Numbered from the stretch's first letter, positions 9,062 through 21,580 are shown. The stretch: 52,866 bases of DNA from Clostridiales bacterium (GCA_017615755.1 JAFZZM010000018.1:1-52866); one strand, 5' to 3'. Program-made: numbers and translations. The notes: generated by a model from the sequence alone, not told the origin.

Positions 9062-10072
9062 TTACAACAGATTCACACCGTGTGCCGCTGCTTCTTCCAC
9101 AACGTCGTCCGGCCAGATCGAGGACTGGACTTCACCGATGTGTGCACGCTGCAGGAAGAACATGCAGATACGGGACTGACCGATACCGCCGCCGATGGTG
9201 TACGGCAGTGTGCAATCGAGAACACCCTTCTGGAAAGGAAGCTCTGCGCGCTCTTCACAACCTGCGATCTTCAGCTGGCTGGCCATAGCCTTCTCATCTA
9301 CACGGATACCCATGGAAGAAAGCTCCAGGGAACCACCGAGAACAGGATAGTAAACCAGGATATCGCCGTTCAAAGACCAGTCGTCGTAGTCCGGTGCACG
9401 TCCGTCATGCGGCTTGCCGGATTTCAGCGCGCCACCGATCTGCATAAGGAATACGGCACCATACTGCTTCGTGATGAGGTTCTCTCTTTCCTTCGGCGTC
9501 TTGTCCGGATACATATCCTCGAGTTCCTGTGTCGTGATGAAATGGATCTCGTTCGGCAGGAACGGGTCCATGAAGTGATACTTACCACAGATGTAATACT
9601 CAGTCTGCTTGATCGCCATGTAGATACGGAATACCGTCTCCTTCAGCGTCTCAACCGTTCTCTGCTCCTTCGTGATGACTTTCTCCCAGTCCCACTGGTC
9701 CACGTAGATGGAATGCAGGTTGTCGGTGTCTTCGTCACGACGGATCGCCGTCATATCGGTGTAGAGGCCCTCGCCCGGGTTGAAGCCGTACTTGCTGAGC
9801 GCCATTCTCTTCCACTTCGCCAGAGAGTGAACGATCTCGACCGTCTTCTCGTCCTGCTCCTTGATACCGAAAGCAACCGGACGCTCTACGCCATTGAGGT
9901 TGTCATTGAGTCCCGACTCCGGCTTTACAAAAAGCGGCGCAGACACACGTGTCAGATTCAGTGCATCAGCGAGCGCACGCTCGAAATAGTCCTTCACTTC
10001 CTTGATCGCGATTTCTGTTTCGCGGATCGTTTGCGGGCTCTTGTACCCATCTGGAATAATAATCGTACCCAT
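9062..10072 (-). CDS. asnA: aspartate--ammonia ligase (asparagine synthetase A)
   Basis: AsnA makes asparagine from aspartate, ammonia and ATP (giving AMP and PPi). It is related to class II aminoacyl-tRNA synthetases and unrelated to glutamine-using AsnB. The 336-residue length matches the family. Recognisable blocks are the N-terminal [38 protein letters not shown] and the C-terminal [20 protein letters not shown]. The ATG at 10072 is chosen because AAGGAG lies 8 bp upstream; a TTG two codons earlier has no proper spacing. It follows asnS by 53 bp on the same strand and is probably controlled by the Asn T-box upstream of asnS. Using free ammonia fits an ammonia-rich habitat. Confidence 0.96.
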   Translation of the reverse strand: MGTIIIPDGYKSPQTIRETEIAIKEVKDYFERALADALNLTRVSAPLFVKPESGLNDNLNGVERPVAFGIKEQDEKTVEIVHSLAKWKRMALSKYGFNPGEGLYTDMTAIRRDEDTDNLHSIYVDQWDWEKVITKEQRTVETLKETVFRIYMAIKQTEYYICGKYHFMDPFLPNEIHFITTQELEDMYPDKTPKERENLITKQYGAVFLMQIGGALKSGKPHDGRAPDYDDWSLNGDILVYYPVLGGSLELSSMGIRVDEKAMASQLKIAGCEERAELPFQKGVLDCTLPYTIGGGIGQSRICMFFLQRAHIGEVQSSIWPDDVVEEAAAHGVNLL

Positions 10073-10106
10073 TTTCAACACTCCTTTATTCTTGTTATTT
10101 CTTATT

Positions 10107-10120
10107 CAAAAGCACTTGCC
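10107..10120 (-). repeat. copy of the dispersed GGCAAGTGCTTTTG motif
   Basis: An exact 14-bp copy on the minus strand in the asnS-asnA gap, about 36 bp upstream of the asnA start and pointing toward it. A TAAGAA hexamer follows after 3 bp. It may give asnA a promoter of its own. Confidence 0.6.
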
Positions 10121-10125
10121 TTTAA

Positions 10126-11517
10126 TCAAAGTTCGCAGTTGTTTACTGTTCTCGGGAACGGGATGACGTCACGGATGTTGGAAACACCGGTCATGTACAT
10201 GACGCAACGCTCGAAGCCGAGACCGAAACCTGCATGACGGGCGGAACCGAACTTACGAAGATCCATATAGAAACCGTAATCCTCCGGCTTCATGCCCAGC
10301 TCCGTGATACGTGTAGCCAGCTTCTCGTAATCGTCCTCACGCTGGGAACCACCAATGATCTCACCGATACCCGGAACGAGGCAGTCCATCGCGGCAACAG
10401 TCTTGCCATCCTCATTGAGCTTCATGTAGAAAGCCTTGATCTCCTTCGGATAATCGGTAACGAAGACCGGCTTCTTGAAGACTTCTTCTGTGAGGTAACG
10501 CTCGTGCTCAGTCTGCAGATCGCAGCCCCAGGAAACCTTGTACTCGAAACGGTCATTTACTTTCTCGAGTATCTCGATCGCCTCAGTATATGTAACGTGA
10601 CCGAAATCGGAACTTGCTACATGCTGCAGTCTCTCGATGAGTCCCTTATCTACGAAATCGTTGAAGAACTTCATCTCTTCCGGAGCGTTCTCCAGAACGT
10701 AGTTGATGATGTACTTGATCATGGACTCCGCAAGAAGCATATCGTCCTTCAAGTCAGCAAAAGCAATCTCCGGTTCGATCATCCAGAACTCGGCAGCGTG
10801 ACGTGTGGTGTTACTGTTCTCTGCACGGAACGTCGGTCCGAATGTGTAGATGTTCTTAAACGCCATTGCGAAAGTCTCACCATTCAGCTGACCGCTTACC
10901 GTAAGGTTCGTCGGCTTGTTGAAGAAATCCTTGCTGTAGTCGATCGCACCGTCTTCCGTCTTCGGGATGTTGTTCAGATCCAGTGTCGTAACCTGGAACA
11001 TCTCACCGGCACCCTCACAGTCAGAACCTGTGATCAACGGAGTATGTACATATACGAAATCTCTCTCCTGGAAGAACTTGTGGATCGCGTAAGCGCAAAG
11101 GCTTCTTACTCTGAACACCGCCTGGAACAGGTTCGTTCTCGGACGAAGATGTGTGATCGTTCTCAGATACTCGATGCTGTGACGCTTCTTCTGCAGCGGA
11201 TAATCCGGTGTAGAATCACCTTCCAGAATAACTTCGGTAGCCTGGATCTCGAAAGGCTGCTTGGCCTCCGGTGTAGCCACCAGTGTACCTGTCACGATCA
11301 AAGCCGCACCAACGTTAGTCTTGCTGATTGCCTCAAAATTCGGCAGCGCATCGTGATACACCACCTGGATCGGCTCGAAAAAAGTACCGTCGTGAAGCAC
11401 GATAAATCCGAAAGTCTTGGAATCGCGCACCGATCTGACCCAGCCGCCCACAGTGACCTCTTTGCCGAGATACTGTTCTCTGTTTCTGAAGATCTCTCTT
11501 ACATCAATAATGTCCAT
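10126..11517 (-). CDS. asnS: asparaginyl-tRNA synthetase
   Basis: AsnS charges tRNA-Asn with asparagine. The protein is 463 residues from the ATG at 11517, the normal length. The start has AAGGAG directly upstream; an in-frame extension to 11586 is not needed. An N-terminal OB-fold anticodon-binding domain (about residues 1-115) is followed by the class II catalytic core. Class II motif 2 is visible as [21 protein letters not shown] and motif 3 as [15 protein letters not shown]. It is preceded by an Asn-type T-box leader and followed by asnA, so charging and supply of asparagine are linked in one unit. Confidence 0.97.
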   Translation of the reverse strand: MDIIDVREIFRNREQYLGKEVTVGGWVRSVRDSKTFGFIVLHDGTFFEPIQVVYHDALPNFEAISKTNVGAALIVTGTLVATPEAKQPFEIQATEVILEGDSTPDYPLQKKRHSIEYLRTITHLRPRTNLFQAVFRVRSLCAYAIHKFFQERDFVYVHTPLITGSDCEGAGEMFQVTTLDLNNIPKTEDGAIDYSKDFFNKPTNLTVSGQLNGETFAMAFKNIYTFGPTFRAENSNTTRHAAEFWMIEPEIAFADLKDDMLLAESMIKYIINYVLENAPEEMKFFNDFVDKGLIERLQHVASSDFGHVTYTEAIEILEKVNDRFEYKVSWGCDLQTEHERYLTEEVFKKPVFVTDYPKEIKAFYMKLNEDGKTVAAMDCLVPGIGEIIGGSQREDDYEKLATRITELGMKPEDYGFYMDLRKFGSARHAGFGLGFERCVMYMTGVSNIRDVIPFPRTVNNCEL

Positions 11518-11560
11518 CTTTCTTCTCCTTTGCCTTCCGGCCATCTTCTTGTCTCTCCGG

Positions 11561-11574
11561 CAAAAGCACTTGCC
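11561..11574 (-). repeat. copy of the dispersed GGCAAGTGCTTTTG motif
   Basis: An exact 14-bp copy on the minus strand between the T-box terminator and asnS, about 45 bp upstream of its start codon and pointing toward it. No -10-like hexamer follows here. Confidence 0.6.
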
Positions 11575-11620
11575 CGGTTCGACCACACCATACGTTCAGC
11601 GCCGGTGCTTCGCCTACGCT

Positions 11621-11663
11621 TCAGAAAAACAAAAACGCCCTGAAGCAATTACTCTGCTTCAGG
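11621..11663 (-). terminator. T-box controlled terminator
   Basis: On the minus strand CCTGAAGCA and TGCTTCAGG form a hairpin (11639-11663) followed by GCGTTTTTGTTTTT. It is the off-state terminator of the Asn T-box. Confidence 0.9.
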
Positions 11664-11937
11664 ACGACTATTAATCGCGGTACCACCTGAATTGCTGCTC
11701 CTCGCAGCCACCTCGTTCGGGTTCCAACAAACCCTGCCGCCTCACGCGCGGCTATCGGCATCCACTACTCTGCTCCGGAAGGAAACTATGGTATCGCTTC
11801 GCCTCCATTGGCATTTCATTTCGCAGCTCGGAAGTGTTATTCACCGGTTTTCATTCTGCGGGGCTTTCACTCTCCCCCACTCGCTGTGAGCGATAAAACA
11901 GGCTACTTCTCTTCGTCATCGCTTTTCGTATTCAATT
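11621..11937 (-). promoter_or_regulatory. T-box leader, asparagine type, of asnS-asnA
   Basis: The leader RNA on the minus strand contains the T-box core GGTGGTACCGCG (11676-11688). Its stem I has a K-turn strand (AGCGATGACGAAG) and the specifier-loop context GAATAACACTTCCGAGCTG. The specifier is AAC (Asn) at 11836-11838, matching the downstream asnS. When uncharged tRNA-Asn binds, the antiterminator forms and asnS-asnA is transcribed. The competing terminator is annotated separately. Confidence 0.93.
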
Positions 11938-11943
11938 GACGTT

Positions 11944-11972
11944 AGATTACTCTGCAGAAATACATTTGTCAA
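11944..11972 (-). promoter_or_regulatory. promoter of the asnS-asnA leader
   Basis: TTGACA (11972-11967) and TAATCT (11949-11944) on the minus strand are 17 bp apart, just upstream of the T-box stem I. Confidence 0.85.
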
Positions 11973-12084
11973 GTAGCTTTTTGCTTCGCTCTTTTGCGAG
12001 TGCTTCTCTGGCAAAAACGGAAAACCCTTATTCTATTCTTCTGCCGGCGTGGAAAAAACAGCTGTCATATTTCTTTTGCCAATG

Positions 12085-12112
12085 TTTACAAGAAATCCTG
12101 ACATGATACAAT
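12085..12112 (+). promoter_or_regulatory. putative promoter
   Basis: TTTACA (12085-12090) and TACAAT (12107-12112) are 16 bp apart, upstream of the membrane protein gene at 12194. Confidence 0.55.
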
Positions 12113-12193
12113 TCTATCTATAACGTACGTTTCCGACGGGAAACGACAGGCACTGTAAGACTGCGAACTCGCAGCATAAGGAGGGTTAATTAT

Positions 12194-12928
12194 ATGTCAA
12201 GCAACAGTGATCAAAGTATTCCTAACGTGATGACCGGCAAACCGGCAAAGAAAAAAGGAAAAGGTTCCAATTTCTTTTTCACCATCATCCTCATCGCCGC
12301 ACTCGCTTTTGGCGGCTACTATCTGTACACAAACTATTTCCAGGGTGGCGGCCACTCCATCGCCGTGGAAAACAATAAGTTCACAACAAGATCGAAGTGC
12401 CAAGATATCCTGGATAAGGGACTGGTCCTTTGCGATGTAAACGGCAAGGTCAGAAACGTCTCGACATTGGAAGTCGGAGCGAAAGAAATCTACGATTCCT
12501 TCTTCATCGGTGTTCCGGATTCCACAGGCACACATGCCAAGTGCTCCGGCGTGGAAGTTACATTCGGTAATTTCAGCAACAGCAAATCCAAGGTCGCAGA
12601 CTGTGGCGTTTACAGGATCTCTTACAGCCCGAAATACCATGACGACGGTGTTTCCGTTCTGATCGACGATACAGATATGCGCACGGCGACGCTGGATCAG
12701 TGGGTCGATTTCCTGAAAGAAAAGAAATACAAGCTTTCCAACAGCGAGCTGGATTCGCTCAGAAACGGAAGTTCCACATATGAGACCTTCAAGCAGGCAA
12801 ACGTAAAGTATACCATCAGCCTGGAGAAGCAGTCCAAGAACGATGGTAACGACAATATCGTATACGAGACCGGCTTCGGTTCCTTCAAGATGGAAAGAGA
12901 CGTAACCGTCACCTACAAGTCTAAATAA
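12194..12928 (+). CDS. membrane-anchored protein of unknown function
   Basis: A 244-residue protein with a short cytoplasmic, lysine-rich N-terminus (KKKGKGS), one transmembrane helix at about residues 29-51 (starting NFFFTIILIAALAFGGYYLY) and an outside domain of about 190 residues. There is no signal peptidase site, so it should stay anchored with the domain outside. The domain has two cysteines close to the membrane (KCQDILDKGLVLCD) and a third and fourth further on (KCSG, DCGVYRI), which could form disulfides. No family was recognised. The start is fixed by AAGGAGGG 8 bp upstream. It is a single gene with its own promoter and terminator. Confidence 0.7.
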   Translation: MSSNSDQSIPNVMTGKPAKKKGKGSNFFFTIILIAALAFGGYYLYTNYFQGGGHSIAVENNKFTTRSKCQDILDKGLVLCDVNGKVRNVSTLEVGAKEIYDSFFIGVPDSTGTHAKCSGVEVTFGNFSNSKSKVADCGVYRISYSPKYHDDGVSVLIDDTDMRTATLDQWVDFLKEKKYKLSNSELDSLRNGSSTYETFKQANVKYTISLEKQSKNDGNDNIVYETGFGSFKMERDVTVTYKSK

Positions 12929-12956
12929 GTCAGACGGTATAAAGATCACAAAAAAG

Positions 12957-12991
12957 AGGACTGTCTCAGATCATGAGGCAGTCCTTTCTAT
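12957..12991. terminator. bidirectional terminator
   Basis: AGGACTGTCTCA (12957-12968) pairs with TGAGGCAGTCCT (12974-12985). T-rich tracts lie on both sides (TTTCTATTT on +, TCTTTTTT on -). It serves the 12194 gene and mgtE. Confidence 0.85.
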
Positions 12992-13015
12992 TTGTCGATA
13001 AATAATCTCGAAGAA

Positions 13016-14410
13016 CTATTTCACCGCGTGAAAAAGATTGATCAGGAAGATCCATGCACAGCCGTAATATGTGACAACGGCAACCAGGTCATTGACCGTC
13101 GTGATAAGCGGTCCGGACGCAACGGCCGGGTCCACCTTGATCTTATGGAAAAACATCGGGACCAGTGTACCTACCAGACTCGAAACGATCATGGCGAGCC
13201 ACAGGGAACCGCCGACACAAGCCGCTACGGCAAAGGAAAAACCGGTCGGATAGTGCTTAAAAAGCATTACATAAAGGCCAATGCCCAGAAACGCAAGAGA
13301 ACCCAGGAGCAGGCCGTTGAAGAATCCCACACGCATCTCTTTGAATACGAATTTCACCTTTTCACTCGTCTTCAAGTGCTCATCCATCAGGACACGGATC
13401 GTAACAGCGAGGGACTGTGTTCCCACGTTTCCGGCCATGTCCAGGATCAGGCTCTGGAAACACACGACGATGGCCAGTTCTGCCACGACGGTCTCAAATA
13501 GTCCCACGACAGTGGAAACCAGAAGTCCGAGGATCAGAAGTGTCACCAGCCAGGGCAGGCGCTTCTTCATGCTCTGTGGAAGTGTCTCTTTCAGATCCTC
13601 CTCCGCGGTCAAACCGGCGAGTCGGGCGTAGTCTTCACCGAGCTCATCATCTACTACTTCGATGATGTCCTGGGATGTGATAACACCTAAGACATTGCCC
13701 GCTTCGTTCAGTACCGGGATGGAATCCTCAGCGTAGTCCTTGATCTTCTCTATGGATTCATCGATCTTCTCATGGTCAAGTACGTACGGATAGGAAGTGA
13801 TGATCAGGTCCTCGAGCGGGACCTCCGCACGCGCCCTGATCAGGTCCTTGAGGTCGATCACACCATAGAACTTGTTCTCTCTGTCCGTAACGTAGATCGT
13901 TGAAATGTTGTCGTTTTCATCCGCCTGGCGGATCAGTTCTTTCATCGCCTGCTTGATCGTCAGACGGTTACTGATATTGACGAAGTTTGTGGTCATCTTC
14001 GAACCGATCTCGTCCTCTTCGTAGGACTGGATGAGCTGGATATCACGGGAACTCTCATCGTCCATCAAGGAGATGATCTTCTTCTGCGTCTCCTCGTCGA
14101 CTTCTTCGAGTACGTCAACAGCATCGTCGGCGTCCATGTTTTCGATGATCCGGGCCGCCTTCTCGATATCAAGTTCGGTGATGAATTCTTCCGGATCTTC
14201 CAGATATGCGAAGATATCGGACACCTTCTCGGCGCCGAGGATCCGGTACACTTTCTGTCGTTCTTCTTTTGTGATCAGCTCGATTGCGTCCGCAATGTCA
14301 CTGTCATGGTAATCCTCGAGAGCCTCGCGAAGTTCTTTTGCCGTTTTATTCCCACGGATGAGCTTGACGATCTCGACGATCACACTTCTTGTTCTATTCT
14401 CATTTTCCAT
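13016..14410 (-). CDS. mgtE: magnesium transporter MgtE
   Basis: MgtE is a dimeric Mg2+ channel whose cytosolic domain closes the pore when intracellular Mg2+ is high. At 464 residues it has the full family layout. An acidic superhelical N domain spans about 1-130, with repeated AEYLEDPEEF-type helices. Two CBS domains follow at about 140-265 (STIYVTDRENKFYGVIDLKDL and SIPVLNEAGNVLGVITSQDII). Then come about five transmembrane helices from residue 290 (RLPWLVTLLILGLLVSTVVG onward). The signature MAGNVGTQSLAVTIR is present. AAGGAGG lies 10 bp upstream. It has a long leader with a promoter, structured RNA and small upstream ORF. Confidence 0.96.
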   Translation of the reverse strand: MENENRTRSVIVEIVKLIRGNKTAKELREALEDYHDSDIADAIELITKEERQKVYRILGAEKVSDIFAYLEDPEEFITELDIEKAARIIENMDADDAVDVLEEVDEETQKKIISLMDDESSRDIQLIQSYEEDEIGSKMTTNFVNISNRLTIKQAMKELIRQADENDNISTIYVTDRENKFYGVIDLKDLIRARAEVPLEDLIITSYPYVLDHEKIDESIEKIKDYAEDSIPVLNEAGNVLGVITSQDIIEVVDDELGEDYARLAGLTAEEDLKETLPQSMKKRLPWLVTLLILGLLVSTVVGLFETVVAELAIVVCFQSLILDMAGNVGTQSLAVTIRVLMDEHLKTSEKVKFVFKEMRVGFFNGLLLGSLAFLGIGLYVMLFKHYPTGFSFAVAACVGGSLWLAMIVSSLVGTLVPMFFHKIKVDPAVASGPLITTVNDLVAVVTYYGCAWIFLINLFHAVK

Positions 14411-14552
14411 ACGAAAATCGCCTCCTTTTGCTGTGTTTCGGCATTACTGCCGGCAAATAAGGGAAGCGTAATGTGAAAAAAGATCCAAATCAAAATCGAA
14501 GGTTTTTCTCCGGAGCGGTCCTTGATGCTCCACCGGTCATCTGACCTGCGGA

Positions 14553-14657
14553 TCAGCCCGGGATCCCGTGACGAAGAAGCGTTCGTATGTGATTCTCATC
14601 TGAATCATTTTTCTCAAAACAGCCACGCCTTCGATAACTGCCATCACAACTATCCAT
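14553..14657 (-). CDS. possible 34-residue leader peptide upstream of mgtE
   Basis: A short ORF of 34 codons in the mgtE leader. It has a full-length Shine-Dalgarno sequence, AAGGAGGTGA (14672-14663), 5 bp before its ATG, stronger than that of mgtE itself. The predicted peptide begins MDSCDGSYRRRGCFEK and continues with an acidic stretch NDSDEN. It ends about 140 bp before mgtE. Leader peptides whose acidic segments destabilise ribosomes at low Mg2+ are known for the unrelated enterobacterial mgtA/mgtL system; a similar role here is only inference. It could also simply hold the leader open for ribosomes, or be chance. Confidence 0.45.
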   Translation of the reverse strand: MDSCDGSYRRRGCFEKNDSDENHIRTLLRHGIPG

Positions 14658-14685
14658 CTTCGTCACCTCCTTGTGTATGAAGTGC

Positions 14686-14753
14686 CTGTGCCGCAAAGGT
14701 TTCCGCCTTCAAAAGGGCACAGCGGAACTCCCCGTATAAGGGGGATACCTACT
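14686..14753 (-). ncRNA. structured 5' leader of mgtE, M-box-like candidate
   Basis: On the minus strand, starting near the predicted transcription start, the RNA reads AGUAGGUAUCCCC and so on. UCCCC pairs with GGGGA around CUUAUAC. CUGUGCC pairs with GGCACAG, and inside that helix AAGG pairs with CCUU. The order of hairpins and the AGGU start resemble the first half of the M-box (ykoK) Mg2+ riboswitch, but the 3' half of that class is not evident. A Mg2+-sensing role is suggested by the gene it precedes. Class assignment is uncertain. Confidence 0.45.
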
Positions 14754-14756
14754 GAA

Positions 14757-14785
14757 ATTATGAACGCCGACCATGTAAAAGTCAA
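14757..14785 (-). promoter_or_regulatory. promoter of the mgtE leader
   Basis: TTGACT (14785-14780) and CATAAT (14762-14757) on the minus strand are 17 bp apart. Transcription would start near 14750, right at the structured leader, giving a 5' UTR of about 340 nt. Confidence 0.8.
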
Positions 14786-14962
14786 CGCCGTTTTGAAGAT
14801 TTTTTGCCCCATTTTCAAATCCTGTGCTTTTCCATAAAAACCATATGGAAACATTATTCATATTTGGGTATCACAATCGGTTTTTTTCTGTTATTATATT
14901 TCCAGCGAAAAACGCCCAAGATTATATAGTGGATAGAATATTAGTAAAGCGAGGAAGAGACC

Positions 14963-18181
<3,219 letters not shown>

Positions 18182-18204
18182 TAATCAGTAAGAAACTATT
18201 TCAG

Positions 18205-18244
18205 AAGAGCTGTCCCATTAACTTAATGGAGACAGCTCTTTTTA
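18205..18244 (+). terminator. carB terminator
   Basis: AAGAGCTGTC pairs with GACAGCTCTT, with a further CCATTAA/TTAATGG stem inside, followed by TTTTT. It is 23 bp after carB. Confidence 0.9.
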
Positions 18245-18370
18245 TACGTATATGTTTGTTCGGAATCGTGTATACTGTTAGGGATGGGGATATATGAAAA
18301 ATAATCGTATTCCGGGGGTAAAGACCAACGGCCATTTATTTCTCTTAATACGGGGGCAAAGAGGATAATT

Positions 18371-21300
18371 ATGATCGAACACTATAACGCTTTTATTTCT
18401 TACCGGCACGCCGAGCTCGACTCCAAGATCGCCGAGCATGTTCAGCGCTCTCTTGAGCGTTTTCCGATCCCGGATAAAATAAAGAAACAGACCGGAAAGA
18501 AGCGCATCCAGCGTGTCTTCCGTGATAAAGACGAATTACCGATCACGAGTAATCTGTCCGAGACGATCTCAGCCGCACTCGAAGATGCGGATTTTCTCAT
18601 CGTTATCTGCTCACACTCGACAAAAGAATCCGAGTGGGTCAGACGTGAGATCCAGTATTTCCTGGAGCATCACTCACGCGATCATGTCCTCACGGTCCTT
18701 GCCGAAGGTGATCCATATGAGGTGATCCCGGAAGAACTGCTTTCCGAAGAAAGAAAATACACCGATGGTAACGGAGTGGAACATACCGTTAAAGTACCAC
18801 TTGAGCCGCTCTCCTGCGATTATCGTCTTCCGAGACGACAGGCAGATAAAGAAGAACTGCCCCGATTGGTTGCGCCGATCATCGGGTGTTCTTACGATGA
18901 GCTCATGAACCGTCGGCGTGCATACCGCATTCGAAGACTCCTTCTCACTTTCGCTCTCATTTTTGCCGTCATGCTCGCTTTTGGTGCAAATCTGTTCCGG
19001 AGCAACATGAAGATCAACGAGAGTTATCGTCAGGCACTGAAGAATCAGTCCCTGTATCTGGCACACGAATCGCAGGCGCTTTTTAAGGAGAAGCACCGTA
19101 CTGAAGCCATGCTTCTGGCATTGGCTGCGCTGCCGGGAGAAAACAATGACCGCCCTGTCACCGCCGAGGCCGTCCGTGCTTTGACCGATGCCACCTTAGC
19201 CTATAAAGCGTCTTCCGGCTTCACGGTCAATCCGGTCTGCACGTATTCTCTTCCGAGCGAGGTCGAGTCTTTTGTCCTTTCCCAGGATGCCAAATATCTT
19301 GCGGCCTTCGATTCCTCCGGAAACATCCGCGTCTGGGAAACAAAAACCAACAAGTGCCTCTATACCTTGGCCTGTCCATCCGACAAGATCAGCAATATCT
19401 TTTTCTATGACGACACGTTGCTCTTGAAAGGACAATTCTATGTCAGAGCACTCTCTTCCGATACAGGAGAAGAGCTCTGGACTTATGAAGCAACCGATAC
19501 CGTGTTTTACGAAAAAACAGGCATTCTCGTCAGCGACTCCTTTATTCTCGTCTCTTCATCTCGCAACATTCTCTTTCTGATCGATCCGGATACCGGCGAA
19601 TTGATCGCCAAGCACGAACCGGTACCTTCGACAAAAAACCACAGCGGATTTCTGACTATGTCACAATTTGTTCTTTCTCCTGACGAAAAAAAGATTGCAT
19701 TTTCCGCGATGGATGACTCGCTTAAGGATCATTACGGATATATCGATCTGGAAACCGATGAGATGCATCTCAAGTCTGCAGAAGAATCCAGGGTCGACTC
19801 TGTCGGCTGGTATGATAATACACATTTTCTGGTCTCCACCATTCGTAGCGGACAGAGCGAAGCCAGTACGACCGGAATGGGTTTCACCATATTGAATTCC
19901 ATCGATATGGATATTTCCTGTTGCGATATCAGCAAATCCACTTCTGAAGAGTTCTTCATTTCCTGGTCATGTCCCTACACTTCAAAAGGTATGGTCTACA
20001 AAAGCATTTTCCTGCCTCTTCAGGTACACGATGAAATCGCATTCTCCCGAGGAAACACCTGCCAGACCATCAATATGCAGACGGGCACGGCAACGCATCT
20101 TTATGATGCAGAAAGTTCGATAGTATGCATGGACGACAGCGAGGGCAATGGCGATCCGCTTTTCATCATATCTGACGGAAAAATCGCCTATCCGGCCAGT
20201 GTCATTGGGAAAGATACGCTTAGTATCCGTACTTCGTTGAGCGATTCTATCTGCGCTGCACAAGTCAGTAAAGGTATCTACGCAATAGACCTGAAATCCA
20301 ACAATAACATTATTGCTTACTCCGCGAACGAATATGATGATGAATTCATGCCGATCGAAGATGAAATGTATTTCCAGAGTCCGGATGACAGTCTTCTTGC
20401 CGATGGCATTCTTGCCGTAACGATCATAAACCCTAACGCACACCGTGACCTTATCATCATCGATGCCAAAGCAAATGAACTTATTGCCGAACTCAGTTTG
20501 AATGAGGATCTGCCTTCCCCGACGAATACATGCCACTTCGGCATCGCCGGAATTGAGGATGGCATCGTTTATGTCTCTGCAGCCACTGAAGTCGGGACCT
20601 ATCTTATGGAGTACAGCACGAAAGACGGAGATCTCGTAGATGTAATCCAACTGACCGAAGGCTACGTCAGAATAAATCATATGATTCGTCTGATAGACGG
20701 CAAATATGTTTTCCTGAAGAATGATTCGGGAAAAGATTATGAGATCGGTATCTTCGATACGAAGACCGGAGAAACGGAATTGTTCAGCATTCCTGATGCC
20801 AATGACAATTATCTCTGGAATGCCGATTACTTTCAGTACATTCCGAAAGCAGAAATCGTTGTTATTTCTGCTTTCGACATGAGCTTTTTCTTCGATCTGA
20901 ATACCGAAAACCTGATCGACCTTGATTTACCGGATTCCTGGGCGTCTACGACCTCTTCCGCTTTCACCTCTTCCAGAGAGACCTATGCCCTGTCTGATGG
21001 AGGCAATATCGTGATCTTCGGAAAGAGCAAGGATCCGGTGGAAATACCATGCGGAGGAAGAAACTGCATCGATCTCACCTTCGCCCGTTCCGGGAAACAA
21101 GAAGTTCTTCTGGCCATATTTGATGACGACACCATGTATAGATATGACTATACGACCGGCGCTCTTCTTGGCGTGACCAGCATATCCATTGCCCAGAAGT
21201 CCCGCCTGCATCGAGACTACTACATGTCCGATGACGGAAAAGAACTGTATATTCAGGTCCGTTCGGATCTTTCCATCATCGACCTGGAAAACTGGTACGA

Positions 21301-21499
21301 GACCGCCGTTGTTTCAAACTGTCTCGGATACTGCGAAAAGACTGACCGTTTCTTCGCGACGTCTTTTATTTCCACTTCCAAGACAACGATCGGCAGCTAT
21401 AAACACTATAGTGTAGAAGATCTGATTGAAAAAGCGAAACGTCTTACTGCCAATGCAGAGCTGTCCGATGCACAGAAATCCATGTACGGTATCGAATAA
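18371..21499 (+). CDS. TIR domain - transmembrane - WD40-like propeller protein
   Basis: A 1042-residue receptor-like protein. The N-terminal TIR domain (about residues 3-125) shows box 1 AFISYRHAE (7-15), box 2 VFRDKDELP (49-57) and box 3 SEWVRREIQYFL (87-98). Glu93 of the WVRRE segment is in the position of the catalytic glutamate of NAD+-cleaving TIR domains. One transmembrane helix follows (about 190-209, LLLTFALIFAVMLAFG). Next is a helical segment with ARTEAMLLALAALP-like sequence (240-275), as seen before WD40 repeats in other signalling proteins. A long beta-propeller-like region contains WD-type units such as YLAAFDSSGNIRVWETKTNKC. The propeller should lie outside and the TIR inside the cell. 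It is a single gene with no obvious defence neighbours. Role unknown: NADase-linked stress or phage sensing, or simple scaffolding. Confidence 0.85.
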   Translation: MIEHYNAFISYRHAELDSKIAEHVQRSLERFPIPDKIKKQTGKKRIQRVFRDKDELPITSNLSETISAALEDADFLIVICSHSTKESEWVRREIQYFLEHHSRDHVLTVLAEGDPYEVIPEELLSEERKYTDGNGVEHTVKVPLEPLSCDYRLPRRQADKEELPRLVAPIIGCSYDELMNRRRAYRIRRLLLTFALIFAVMLAFGANLFRSNMKINESYRQALKNQSLYLAHESQALFKEKHRTEAMLLALAALPGENNDRPVTAEAVRALTDATLAYKASSGFTVNPVCTYSLPSEVESFVLSQDAKYLAAFDSSGNIRVWETKTNKCLYTLACPSDKISNIFFYDDTLLLKGQFYVRALSSDTGEELWTYEATDTVFYEKTGILVSDSFILVSSSRNILFLIDPDTGELIAKHEPVPSTKNHSGFLTMSQFVLSPDEKKIAFSAMDDSLKDHYGYIDLETDEMHLKSAEESRVDSVGWYDNTHFLVSTIRSGQSEASTTGMGFTILNSIDMDISCCDISKSTSEEFFISWSCPYTSKGMVYKSIFLPLQVHDEIAFSRGNTCQTINMQTGTATHLYDAESSIVCMDDSEGNGDPLFIISDGKIAYPASVIGKDTLSIRTSLSDSICAAQVSKGIYAIDLKSNNNIIAYSANEYDDEFMPIEDEMYFQSPDDSLLADGILAVTIINPNAHRDLIIIDAKANELIAELSLNEDLPSPTNTCHFGIAGIEDGIVYVSAATEVGTYLMEYSTKDGDLVDVIQLTEGYVRINHMIRLIDGKYVFLKNDSGKDYEIGIFDTKTGETELFSIPDANDNYLWNADYFQYIPKAEIVVISAFDMSFFFDLNTENLIDLDLPDSWASTTSSAFTSSRETYALSDGGNIVIFGKSKDPVEIPCGGRNCIDLTFARSGKQEVLLAIFDDDTMYRYDYTTGALLGVTSISIAQKSRLHRDYYMSDDGKELYIQVRSDLSIIDLENWYETAVVSNCLGYCEKTDRFFATSFISTSKTTIGSYKHYSVEDLIEKAKRLTANAELSDAQKSMYGIE

Positions 21500-21529
21500 A
21501 CCGAAGGGATCTTACTGAATCAAACAAGA

Positions 21530-21580
21530 AAAAGGGGCTGTCTCTCCGTGATGAATCATCACTTTCGAGACAACCCCTTC
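21530..21580 (-). terminator. terminator of the DHH phosphoesterase gene
   Basis: AAGGGG-TGTCTC pairs with GAGACA-CCCCTT, with an inner GTGATGAATCATCAC stem. The T run (CCCCTTTTTCTTG) is on the minus strand. The TIR gene on the + strand also ends here but has no T run of its own. Confidence 0.8.

Noticed and set aside
18371..21499. TIR gene as part of a defence island
   Set aside because: Neighbours are carB and a housekeeping-type phosphoesterase; no restriction, CBASS, Thoeris or phage genes are near.
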